This document shows, piece after piece, positions 34,853 through 44,294 of a stretch of DNA of 64,000 bases (within the stretch, counting starts at the first letter, position 1; each line of letters opens with the position of its first letter). The notes beneath the pieces are model-generated. The model did not search any database, was not told the DNA's origin, and saw nothing but the letters and a program-made list of their open reading frames with translations. Made by a program: the position numbers and the translations under genes. Source of the stretch: Taxawa tesnikishii (nom. ined.) (taxonomy: Eukaryota > Ascomycota > Dothideomycetes > Dothideales); contig JAPDRO010000001.1 in assembly GCA_030247885.1 (NCBI GenBank), positions 806,001 to 870,000 on the forward strand. The letters run 5' to 3'.

Positions 34853-37069
34853 GTGAGACCGGATCTACCAGCGTTTACGGACAATGTCACCGGGCCTTCC
34901 CCACGGCGCTTTGCGCCTGTCCCAGTAGAGACGAGCACCAAATCCAGTCGGCATGCCCGTCCAGTACCCGACATTAACGAGCCCGCACAAGAGCCCGCGA
35001 AGAAGCCCGCACGGAAGTTTGCTGTTGAGCCTGTGGAGACCAGCAGCAAGAGTAGCAGGAACAATCATGAGCAGGACGCCTCACACAACGCTCCGCGGAA
35101 ATTTGCTGTAGAACCTGTCGAAACGACAACCAAAAGTAGCAAAGACAAGGCGGAAGAGAACGCACCTAAAAAGGCACCGAGGAAATTTGCTGTGCAGCCG
35201 GTGGAGACAAGCACCAAGAGCAGTAAGAAGCAAGAGGAACAAGCGAGAAAACTAGGGTCTAGGTTTGCTCCACAACCTATTGAAACTACAAGGTCTACCA
35301 ACCGGAGGCTGTCTCCACCTGACAAAGACGAGCCACTGTCTCCCACCTCAAAGGCACCGGAAGTAACGTCAAATCCTCCCAGGCGAAAATTTGCTCCTCA
35401 ACTGGTCGATACTTCCAAACGTACACGCAAAAACAACGATCCGGGCTCTACTCTCAGGCCTTCAGACAAGACCGATTTTACACCCGGTTCCGAGAAACGT
35501 CCGCTGGTACATCGGGATGTCTCTTTGCTGACAGCACAGGAAGGATCGCAACGCTTGCCACTCCCTCATGAACGTCGTAGAGAGACATCCCCGTTCGGTC
35601 TGGCTCGATCCAACTCTAGACACAGTAATCGCAGCCATTCCTTCCGTTTACCTGATTTGGATACCATAGAGAGCTCAGAAAGCGAGCCTAGCAATCCACC
35701 CAGTCTCTCAACGAGTCCATCATCCCAACATGAATCACCGCTTACTGGATCAGATGTTGCTCTTTCAGACATGTACAAGCACGCGACCAGGATTCGGGAA
35801 AGTGTGGATGAAAACTTCAGTCGATATCTACTGGAGATTGAAGCCAAGAGAGCTGAGCAAAAGCTGCGTGAGCAGGCGTTGGCAGCATTTCCCAACTCGG
35901 ATTTTCACGAGCCCGTGCACCATTATGTTGACGAGGAATCCGTAGCATCTGAAGACAGCGATTTCGAAATCGATGACCGGCCTGCAACTTGGGAGGGCCA
36001 CGAAGACGACGATGTTGTTGTTCAAACGCATCGGCGTCGTCGAAGCACAACCAAAGTCAACTGGGAATTGAAGGAATTGCAAGAACATCATGAGCAGTTG
36101 GAGCAAGATCGACTCGCCAACGGCACAACTGCGAAGAGGCATTCTACGGCGCCATCGCCGTGGTGGAACCCCGCAGCTCATGATTTCGCTATACCTGAAC
36201 AACGAGATCCGGAGCTCAGGAAAATGCGGGATCGAGCGAGGCCACCAATGCTTGGGGGCGATCTACGTTTTCCTCGAACAGCTTCGCCAGAGCCTGCACG
36301 GTTCGATGTCACGCAGGGATCGACTATGCTTCGAAGTCAGATGTGCTATTTAACCGAGCAATCAGAAGCGAACTCTCTGAACCCTAAATCGGCGGATGGG
36401 TTGTGGGCAAAGTCGAGTATGCACAGTGCCAGGAGCACCAAATCCCAGGGTCTATGGGGTGGCTTCTGCCTCGACAATGGTGAGGACCACGCGCAAACCC
36501 CGGGCAGGCTTGTTCCTCCATCTGGACCAACAGGCCTACTCACTCCGGCCAACGAACCTGCAGATCCTTTCAGCATGTCTTTCAACATCGCCTTGAGCAT
36601 CAGGACGCCACCTACGCCACAACCCGGCAAAGACGACGTATCACGCATCGACAGCATCCTGCAAGAGGACCGGGAGCTCGACCTACTCATGGAGCGCGAA
36701 TTTCCGGACAGCTTTGTGACTCAGGTTTACAACTACCTGTCCCTTGGCTATCCATCCTTGGCCCGGCCCTTTGACGAAGAATTGAGCAAAATCAGCAAAA
36801 TACCCATCAAAGATCTCCGCCACGATGACGAGGTAGCACGCACGATGCCCAGAGGCTACATCCGTCTTGGGGATGATTTCGAAGGCAGAGGTGACGGTAT
36901 GGATCAGGAACTCACGGAAGGTGGTGGCTGTGTGAGGTGGCAAGCGCTCAAGAGATATATCAGGGAATGGGCGAGGCAGGAGAAGGGCATGGTTACTGAG
37001 GAGGCCGTTGGAGGCAACATGGGAGGTAATTGGGGTACCGGCGCGAGAAGAGGAAGTTGGGCGTGGTAA
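34853..37069 (+). CDS. Disordered fungal protein with six FA-x-PVETS repeats, start exon not found
   Basis: Open frame of 738 codons whose first codon here is GTG. The frame is closed upstream by a stop at 34826, and no in-frame ATG lies between them, so the initiator is probably in an upstream exon. AAG at 34846-34848 or CAG at 34838-34840 could be the acceptor. The N-terminal ~200 residues hold six imperfect repeats, such as RRFAPVPVETSTKSSR, RKFAVEPVETSSKSSR, RKFAVQPVETSTKSSK and RKFAPQLVDTSKR. The middle is disordered, with helices (NWELKELQEHHEQLEQDRL). The last ~150 residues look folded and conserved (FVTQVYNYLSLGYPSLARPF, PRGYIRLGDDFEGRG, WQALKRYIREWARQE). I do not know a function. Confidence 0.75.
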   Translation: MRPDLPAFTDNVTGPSPRRFAPVPVETSTKSSRHARPVPDINEPAQEPAKKPARKFAVEPVETSSKSSRNNHEQDASHNAPRKFAVEPVETTTKSSKDKAEENAPKKAPRKFAVQPVETSTKSSKKQEEQARKLGSRFAPQPIETTRSTNRRLSPPDKDEPLSPTSKAPEVTSNPPRRKFAPQLVDTSKRTRKNNDPGSTLRPSDKTDFTPGSEKRPLVHRDVSLLTAQEGSQRLPLPHERRRETSPFGLARSNSRHSNRSHSFRLPDLDTIESSESEPSNPPSLSTSPSSQHESPLTGSDVALSDMYKHATRIRESVDENFSRYLLEIEAKRAEQKLREQALAAFPNSDFHEPVHHYVDEESVASEDSDFEIDDRPATWEGHEDDDVVVQTHRRRRSTTKVNWELKELQEHHEQLEQDRLANGTTAKRHSTAPSPWWNPAAHDFAIPEQRDPELRKMRDRARPPMLGGDLRFPRTASPEPARFDVTQGSTMLRSQMCYLTEQSEANSLNPKSADGLWAKSSMHSARSTKSQGLWGGFCLDNGEDHAQTPGRLVPPSGPTGLLTPANEPADPFSMSFNIALSIRTPPTPQPGKDDVSRIDSILQEDRELDLLMEREFPDSFVTQVYNYLSLGYPSLARPFDEELSKISKIPIKDLRHDDEVARTMPRGYIRLGDDFEGRGDGMDQELTEGGGCVRWQALKRYIREWARQEKGMVTEEAVGGNMGGNWGTGARRGSWAW

Positions 37070-38242
37070 AAGGGATCGAGCGCTTTTTGCTGCCGTTGTA
37101 TGGATTCTGTTGCGGGAGGATACCCTGAAGGTTAGTTGGTCAATCGCTGACGTGAATTCTCAGCGCTGCTGCACATACGACAGGTATACGTGCATAGGTT
37201 CTTTCTTGTCTTGTTTTGCATTCGGAACGGTGGTGCTTTTTTGGGCGAGGGTCACGGACTTGGGATCAAGGGGCAGTGTGTGATGGATCATGGTTGTTCT
37301 TTCTCAAGGGATGGATAGGGCATTCTTTTGGCTTCGGCTATGGGCTATATTGTGTTTCTCTCTTCAGCTGGTACATACACAACGGATACGAATTGTATCA
37401 AATCTGAGTGTTGTCTTGGTTTTTGATTCGAGATGCTGCTGGTGAGGTGAATGCATGCTCGGCTCAACGCGTTCTACGTCACGCTACCCGCTTATACACG
37501 GCGGACGCAGGTGGATGACAAACCTCAGGCCACTCCTTTCTCGCCTTCTCACATACGAAAACGGAGATGTGCGCTGGCAATGAGTCACGTCTTCATAAAC
37601 GCGCGTCTTCTAGTGGTCCGTTGCTTCTTTATCGCACGCAGGCGGACTCCGTCGCCATTCCTCACAATTCTTTCATGTAAACAGACTTCCGTTTGCGGCA
37701 TCCTTCGGGAGTTCAATCCTTCGCCTGTCAAAGCACGCCCGAATGCGGGGCGTATGGTACTTTTGTATGTACATTCCCGCGTTGCCTGGCTTTTGCATCA
37801 CGGCGGCCTAAGGCCAATCTATCGGCCCTTTGCACTGTTCACTATAGGCAGCGCGTAGCGAAGGGTGGGTGATCTCGCTTCTGAAGTTACAGGATCATCT
37901 CTTCACCGGAAGGACAGAAGGATACATACCCCACGCTCTCTGCTACGTTGCACTCGGTCAGCTGCTCTCTGTATGATGTAGCGGGCGAGGAAACACGTGG
38001 GGGTCGGTATCCATCCTCGCCGCTAGATTGAATAAGTATCGGAAAGGTTTCACCAGGCCGTCCACTTCTTTCTTTCTCTCTCCCGCACGGAAAACTTCAA
38101 CACTCCCTGTTCCCTACCATATCACACTTTGGCGAGGCGCTGGTGGCATTCTTGATATTCTTAGTACTCATATTGCACGCATGATAGCCTTGCTGTAAGA
38201 GCAGCGATTGATACACCGCACCCATCTTTGATCAGATTCGCC
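37070..38242. other. Intergenic region, nothing recognised
   Basis: 3' flank of the repeat-protein gene and 5' flank of the Cys-rich protein. Several open frames, none convincing. Confidence 0.45.
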
Positions 38243-38890
38243 ATGTCTCCCTTCGAGGAGAACCAATACAGCCCGCAAAGGGAGCCGTCGAACCAGATCC
38301 CACCGGGACCCCCTCGTTTGAGCCTCCACAAATGCCGCTGCCGTTGCTGCGGCTGCGCTTGTGCCAGCAGCCGCGGCAATGACGAGCAACGAGACCCAGA
38401 CGACACCACCGACACCCAATCCACTCAATCGTGGGACAGCACTGGCAGCACGGAGACTGCCGCAGTCAACGGCCAAGAGGGCGACGAACACCATGACGGA
38501 GCTCTGCACGACACCCCCATGCCCCTCACATTCCGCGAACGCCTCGAGATCTTCGAGAGGCTGGCTGAACACGACACTACCTACGTTCCCGGCTACGTTA
38601 TAGTCGGCTTTCGCACGCCACTCACCCCACCGCGCGCATCCGCCGACCTACCAAGTCGGACATTCTCGATGGTGAATGAGGCCGGCAGCAGCGGTCCGCA
38701 GAGCATGACTAGTTCCGCAAGGGATAGCTACGCGTGGTTGAGGACGCAGAGTGCGACGGAGCTTTTGCCGAGTGTTGGTGCGGTGGTGGAGTGTCTCTCC
38801 GTCAGGGCGCCGTTGGTGCTGGGGCTTGAGCCAAGATATTGTCGGAGGTTGGAGATCGGAGGTGATGAGGGTGAGAGGGACGGGGGCTGA
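38243..38890 (+). CDS. Hypothetical small protein with a Cys-rich cluster
   Basis: Single-exon frame of 215 aa from ATG 38243. It starts with a Pro-rich segment, then a tight cysteine cluster (KCRCRCCGCACASS) at about residues 31-41, an acidic/Thr-rich region, and a more ordered part with LTFRERLEIFERLAEHD and VPGYVIVGFRTPLTPP. The latter looks like a real conserved helix plus strand. The cluster could bind metal or be lipidated; this is speculation. No family recognised. Confidence 0.55.
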   Translation: MSPFEENQYSPQREPSNQIPPGPPRLSLHKCRCRCCGCACASSRGNDEQRDPDDTTDTQSTQSWDSTGSTETAAVNGQEGDEHHDGALHDTPMPLTFRERLEIFERLAEHDTTYVPGYVIVGFRTPLTPPRASADLPSRTFSMVNEAGSSGPQSMTSSARDSYAWLRTQSATELLPSVGAVVECLSVRAPLVLGLEPRYCRRLEIGGDEGERDGG

Positions 38891-40031
38891 TAGATGAAGG
38901 ACTGGTGGCAATGCTGTGGTCGTGTGAGAGCTGTCGGGGTGGGGAGAGGAGGACTCATGTAACGAATTAACGAATGATGAACAGAGGGGGCTTTGGCGTT
39001 GGCGGTGACCGCTAGGTAGGTTGATCAGTTGGGATGTATTGTGTTGCTCAGTCGAGTCGGGTATTGTGTTGGGGAGGTTTGGTTTTGGATCTGTGCCTTC
39101 AGTGTCTGTCGTTTGTTATTCGATGATGCATTGCTTGGCATCCCAGCTGCAATCCCAACAGTATTGCCATTCGCTTCGTTTTTTAGCGAAAAATAGCGCA
39201 GCGCAGCGCGGCTAAAGCCAAAGCCAAAGCTAAAGTGGCACCGTTTCAACAACCTTCAGCTTCCTCATACGTCTCCTCGAGTTCGATTTATCCTATGGTT
39301 GCGCTGCAAGTCTCAGTCTCTGGCTCCGGAGCTCGCTTGCGCAACCGCTCCGCGCTCTCTTGTCGAATTGCATGCAAGCGTTCTTTGGCCTGTCTTGGAC
39401 AGAGGTTGTACGGAACAACATACAGAGCGGCTGGACGCGAAAAGCACAATGGAACTTCGAACTCTACCACTTCACCCACTGTAGCCCATCAGCCATACGC
39501 TATCCGGAACTCCCATAGGGTTGCTGTCCTGAAACCTACGCAATGCGGGCAGAACTCTCAGTTGGTTACGGGCAACTTCCGACGCAGCCCCATTGGTAAC
39601 CCCCGTGTGCGTCACGCAGAGGGCAGGAAGGCGCTTTGGGGCTTTCTCAGTTGTCGCGGACTTCATACTGTCGACCAGGTTAAGGACCAGGATGTCAGAT
39701 CCAAAGAACTGAGAAGTCTGAACGACCTGCTGCGAATAACTACCTCTCGTAAGAGGCTCTCAGCCACACACTTGTCGTCAGTCCTTCGTCTCCATCCGAA
39801 GCCGTACGTCAACTTTCCAAATGTAGGAATTCTGCAACCTTCACCGACTTGTTCCTCTTCAGCACTGCTGGACGACGGAACCCTAGTTACTTTCTGGTTA
39901 CATCAACCCCTGCCTAGCCAACTGGAACCGACCATGCATCTAATCGCGTCTTTCTGGAGAACGTACAAAGAAAAAATGCCTGGATCGCTACGCAAACGGA
40001 ACAAACGACCCTCCGTTTTGCTCTCGTAGTA
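38891..40031. other. Intergenic sequence left of the transposon
   Basis: A 264-codon frame (39235-40029) is present but has no recognisable features. Short repeats of GCGCAGCGCAGCGCGG and CTAAAGCCAAAGCC type occur near 39195-39235. Confidence 0.4.
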
Positions 40032-40073
40032 ACGTAGTTCACCACCGAGCGGCCAACCACCACCGAGTGGCCC
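40032..40073. repeat. Left terminal inverted repeat
   Basis: Begins ACGTAGTTCACCACCGAGCG. Its 42 bases are the exact reverse complement of 41837-41878. It contains two internal direct copies of CACCACCGAGYGGCC. Confidence 0.95.
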
Positions 40074-40113
40074 GCCTCACCAACCTTTGCCTATTACATG
40101 TCTATTGCCTACA

Positions 40114-41755
40114 ATGCCACCACCACGTAACGCGCAGAAGACCTACAACGAAGGCACACTGTCCCTTGCTATCCAGGCTACCCAAGCCAAGACACCAGAT
40201 ACTACGAGACACGCAAGCAGAGCGTTTGACGTCCCCGAACGACGCTAAGACGACGACGCGACGGAACCCTCTCACGACGCGATACTCAGCCCAACTGCAG
40301 GAACCTTAGTAGCCTAGAAGAGGACGCAGTTGTGCGACGCATACTTGAGCTAGATGCGCGAGGGATAGGCGCTACAAGGACTATGGTCGGAGAAATGGCC
40401 AATGATCTACGCGCCGCGCGTGGGAAAGGGCCCGTTGGCAAGAACTGGGTAGACAGGTTCAAGACGCGTATCGACGATATCAAGCTTCGACGCAGCCGTC
40501 CATACGATCGTCAGCGAGCCTTGAACGAAGATGCACGCGTTATAGCGCCCTGGTTCAAGCTTGTAGAGGACACAAAGGCGAAGTACGGCATCCTGGATGA
40601 AGACACACACAACTTTGATGAGACAGGCTTCATGATGGGCGTGATAAACGCTCATATGGTCTTCACAGGCACTGAGAAGCGGAACAATCCAAAGAAGATA
40701 CAGCCGGGCAACCGGGAGTGGGTTACAATCATCCAGGGCATCTGCGCTAGTGGGTGGGCTATCCCACCCTTTATCATCTTCGGCGGCAAGGTCCTCATAT
40801 CAAGCTGGTACCCAGGCCTGCCTCGTGATTGGGTTATCGAGACTAGCCCTAACGGCTGGACGTCAAATGAGCTTGCTATCAGGTGGTTAAAGCACTTTGA
40901 CGCGCATACAAAGGGGCGTACTATAGGAATGTATCGTCTACTGATTGTGGACGGCCATGAGAGCCACAATAGTCACAGTTTCCACAAGTACTGTGAGGAA
41001 CAGAAGATTGTTGTTCTCTGCATGCCTCCACACTCATCGCACCTGTTGCAGCCGCTTGACGTGGGCTGTTTTGCCCCCTGAAGCGGGCGTACTACACGGA
41101 GATTGACAGCTGGTCACGGTACTCAGTCACGCAAGTCAAGAAAGAGAGCTTCTTGCCAGCCTTTCATATCGCTTTCGACAAGGCAATCACAAAGGAGAAT
41201 ATCCAGGCAAGCTTCAGAGGCGCTGGGTTGGTCCCCCACGACCCAGAGCGAGTGCTATCGAAGCTTGATGTGGTGCTTCGCACGCCAACACCTCCACCGG
41301 TAGAGGCCACCCTATGGGAATCCAAAACACCAGGCAACCTGCAGGAGATAGAGGCCCAATCAACACTAGTCCGCGAGCGCATACAACAGCACAGAGAATC
41401 GCCTGTTTCACCTCTTCTGCAGGCTGTCAATTCGCTTGCCAAAGGCATAGCTATCATAGGTCATAATTCAGTGTTGCAGACCAGGGAAATCGCAGGTCTT
41501 CGCAAGGCAATAGAGGCAGCAACAGAGCAGCGCAAACGCAAGAGGAAGTATGTTCGCACAGAGGAGAGCCTTGCAGTAGGCGACGTATTGGATCTGATTG
41601 CTGAGAAGGAGGGTGGTGGTGAGGAGGCAGCTGAACAGCCTGCAAAGAGGGCGCGCGCGCAGAGGCACTGCGGGCGTTGCGGCAAGACTGGCCACAACAA
41701 GCGCACCTGCACTGCAGAAATAGTAGATCCAGGCGATAGCGACGCTTCTGAATAG
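40114..41755 (+). CDS. pogo/Fot1-type transposase, two frame breaks
   Basis: DDE transposase that cuts and pastes the surrounding element. From ATG 40114: an N-terminal psq-type helix-turn-helix (YNEGTLSLAIQA...ASRAFDVPE), a CENP-B-type DNA-binding region (LEEDAVVRRILELDARGIG, KNWVDRFKTR), then the DDE core with FDETGFMMG (first Asp), LIVDGHESHNS (second Asp) and QPLDVGCF (third Asp region). The C-terminus has a helix and a zinc knuckle HCGRCGKTGHNKRTC (C-x2-C-x3-GH-x4-C). The frame breaks at about 40236-40245 and at the C5 run 41074-41078. Each is repaired by one extra base, the same error type as in the host genes, so the copy may be intact in reality. Confidence 0.9.
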
Positions 41756-41836
41756 TACTGTAGTGCCTGGCAGATTGCAGCAGAGTGTAGTGGTGCGGAG
41801 GTAATAGACATGTAATAGACGCAACTTTAGTGGGGT

Positions 41837-41878
41837 GGGCCACTCGGTGGTGGTTGGCCGCTCGGTGGTGAACTACGT
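41837..41878. repeat. Right terminal inverted repeat
   Basis: Exact inverted match of the left terminus. It ends GGTGGTGAACTACGT and is followed by the TA target duplication. Confidence 0.95.
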
Positions 41879-42183
41879 TATGTGATATACTGAAAGAGAC
41901 CAACACATTGTTCAGAGTGGTAGTTGTATCCAACCAACCATCTCAAATGCACAATAGCATCTGCACTGTCTCCATACCTCTGTCTTGGCAGAACTCACAC
42001 GCACACGCACATGCTAGTCAATACACCGTCGCCAGAAGCCACCCCAACCAAAGGTCATGGGGTTATCTCTTTCATCAAATATGCCTCTCCTTGTTCTACT
42101 TCGTGGGCAGTTTTCGTCGAGGAGAGCTGGCTCGAACACCTCTTGATGTTCTCGGAGTTGTCTGGCCAGACTTCCAAAGAGCG

Positions 42184-42969
42184 ATGCGTAAAGACCGCAA
42201 AAACGATCCGGACGAGCTGGCGGCAGCATCGGACAGTGCTGCAGCGGACGATCTTATTCATGAGAGTATGGAGGAACTTGATGGCATAGAAGAAAATCAC
42301 CCTATGCCGGACGATTCCCCTAAGGATGCTGCTTCGCGTGATCTGCACGCAGTGCTTGCAGGCCTGAACCGTGAAATAACTAGGGTCCGTTCTGACAGTG
42401 AAGAGCTTGCATCGAAGACCCGTAAGGAACTGGCACGGTGGTACGACTTGGGCCACCAAGCGTTTGAGAAGCGCTTCAGAGAGACCTCAGTCAACGGTGC
42501 CGTTGATCCCCTTGAGACCGCGATGGTCATCTGCAAGGAAGAAGCAGAAGGTTCCTCGAAAGCGCAGAGTTACAAGAAGATAGAGCAAACATCTCGTGAC
42601 CGGGATAGTCTGCGTCTGTATCTTCATCATCTGGAGTGGGTGCGGAATTTAATAACGGGCGACGGACCCAAACAGGACAAGAAAGTTGAGCAGGACAAGA
42701 AAGTTGAACAGGACAAGACGGAGGACGAGCTCGAGGATGGGCGGGTCGTAAAGCGGCGGAAAAGCGAGCGGCCTATCGAGCGTCGCCGCAACGCCGAACG
42801 CCACCGCCCCAGCCTCAAGCGTACGAGCTCTTTGTCGGGTAAGAGGCCACCACCGTTGCCAGCGCGCAGAGAGGGCAGGGCGCCGTCGAAGGTCAGCGAT
42901 AGGTCGAAGGACTCCGACTTTAAGAAGGACGATGGAGCCTTTTCCAGTTTTCCCTTTGAGAATGTATGA
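42184..42969 (+). CDS. Hypothetical charged protein with a short tandem repeat
   Basis: Open frame without introns. The first ATG inside the coding-like part is 42184, giving 261 aa; the frame is open back to 41908. It has an acidic N-terminus (DDLIHESMEELDGIEENHP), a helical middle (DLHAVLAGLNREITRVRSD, RKELARWYDLGHQAFEKRF, RDRDSLRLYLHHLEWVRNL) and a very basic tail (VVKRRKSERPIERRRNAERH). An 18-bp tandem repeat codes QDKKVE. The layout suggests a nuclear or nucleic-acid-binding protein; no family recognised. It lies 306 bp right of the transposon. Confidence 0.55.
   Translation: MRKDRKNDPDELAAASDSAAADDLIHESMEELDGIEENHPMPDDSPKDAASRDLHAVLAGLNREITRVRSDSEELASKTRKELARWYDLGHQAFEKRFRETSVNGAVDPLETAMVICKEEAEGSSKAQSYKKIEQTSRDRDSLRLYLHHLEWVRNLITGDGPKQDKKVEQDKKVEQDKTEDELEDGRVVKRRKSERPIERRRNAERHRPSLKRTSSLSGKRPPPLPARREGRAPSKVSDRSKDSDFKKDDGAFSSFPFENV
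42673..42717. repeat. 18-bp tandem repeat (2.5 copies)
   Basis: Units of CAGGACAAGAAAGTTGAG/A in the coding frame of the 42184 gene, coding QDKKVE. Confidence 0.9.
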
Positions 42970-43555
42970 CGGCTTGATTGGAATAGCCCCTGTTCACTGT
43001 ACCTCCAAAGGTGCTATCGCTTACCGGATTCGGAAAGTCCCAGGGAAACATCAGAGATCGGCTGCGTTCGAGGAATGGAGGCCTACATGTGTAGATGCAC
43101 ATGAGCCGATCTGTGCAACGAGGATTTCACATGTGTTGTCGAGTGCAGAGCATAACTACTGGTTTAACGTTTTTATTGGCAGGGTTGCTAGTCAGTCATG
43201 GCACGGCGTGCGATACGTCAATATAAACATCCTTTTCTATTCCAACAGAAGGAATCCTTTGCATACAAAGCAGACACGGGAGCAAACGTCTGTGCGACTC
43301 GGTTTGTTCTATTGACCTCTGGCTCGACTTGTGTCCATCCAGGGATCGAAAACGGTTCCCTTCAACTCCGCCGCAATCGGAAGGGCCAGAAACCTTGAAA
43401 AGAAACGCGCATCAGCGGCGTTTCCGCTGTGGTACCATATACCAGGATCTAACCATCAGCCGTCAGCTTTGCACATACGGAATCTGCAGACGTGAAGCGG
43501 TATGCGCACGACCGAGCGGTTTTGCGAGTCCTCTCATCTCCCCTAGTTGCCTTTG
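42970..43555. other. Intergenic region, nothing recognised
   Basis: Only short open frames without domain signal. Confidence 0.4.
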
Positions 43556-44294
43556 TCAGCTAGAAGACGAACAAAGCCAAGTGCAGTTACGAGATCTACC
43601 TTCCGCGGTTAAGAGTCCGAACTCTTCGAGCTGATCTCCGATTTCGTTGCCGAAAATCCTGCGTGTCTCGTCGCACAGGTCGTTGTCGAAACCCGTGGCG
43701 AAAACTACCAGGTCTGCGTCTATATGGCTGCCATCGCTGAACGCCAGACCCGTGGGCGTGTAAGAGGCAGGCATCGCATCCGATTTCAATTTGATCTGCT
43801 TCTTGCTTAGTGTGCTGGTTCTGCTTACAGTCGTCGAGGAACAGCGACGTACCGAGCCATCAGCGATTTTCGCAGACGCTCCGACGTCCATGTACTGCCC
43901 TCCGAACCTCGTCCAAATCATATCGAACGGACCGAGACTGGGGATTCGCTTCCATCCACGCCGTTCGAGGTCCGAGCTTCATGACCATGCTCGAGTTCTC
44001 GACAAGAGCGAACGCATACGGTTCATGGCTTCTCCGGCGCTTCGTTCAAGCTGAGTGTACGGTCCGGCTTGCGTAAAGCGTTCGTAGTGCTCCCGTTGGA
44101 CTCAACATATCCCTCCAGAGTGCGTCAGATGTCAAGTTTTCAAGCTGCACGTTTCCGAGCATTCGAACTCCGGCAGTAGCGACGGTCGCGTGGTCGACAT
44201 CTTCAGGCACGTCGACATCTGGCAGGGCTCCTTTGAGGGCATCAACCGGGACCGTGGGGACTTTGACTGGGCCTTCATATTTGGACAGAATCAA
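43556..44294 (-). pseudogene. Remnant of a flavin-containing monooxygenase gene
   Basis: Two minus-strand pieces match the two ends of an FAD/NADPH monooxygenase of the FMO/YUCCA-like type. The 5' piece (44294-44046) has VPTVPVDALKG near its start and ends with DALWRDMLSPTGALRTLY. The 3' piece (43921-43556) has GGQYMDVGASAKIADGSV and the family-typical IDADLVVFATGFDND. The FAD- and NADPH-binding core (the GxGxxG segments) that should lie between them, roughly 300 residues, is missing; only 124 bases separate the pieces. The 3' end also runs out of frame. This is an internal deletion plus decay, not a one-base error. Confidence 0.7.

Larger units (their letters stand above)
40032..41878 (+). 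mobile_element. Fot1/pogo-like DNA transposon (Tc1/mariner superfamily), complete ends
   Basis: An 1847-bp element bounded by perfect 42-bp terminal inverted repeats and flanked by TA on both sides (40030-40031 and 41879-41880), the target duplication expected for this superfamily. The transposase frame fills the interior. Both ends are intact. The coding sequence is interrupted by two single-base shifts, so activity cannot be decided from this sequence. Confidence 0.93.

Noticed and set aside
39235-40029. 264-codon plus-strand ORF ending next to the transposon
   Set aside because: No domain, low-quality composition and no homology recalled. Its end beside the element looks coincidental.
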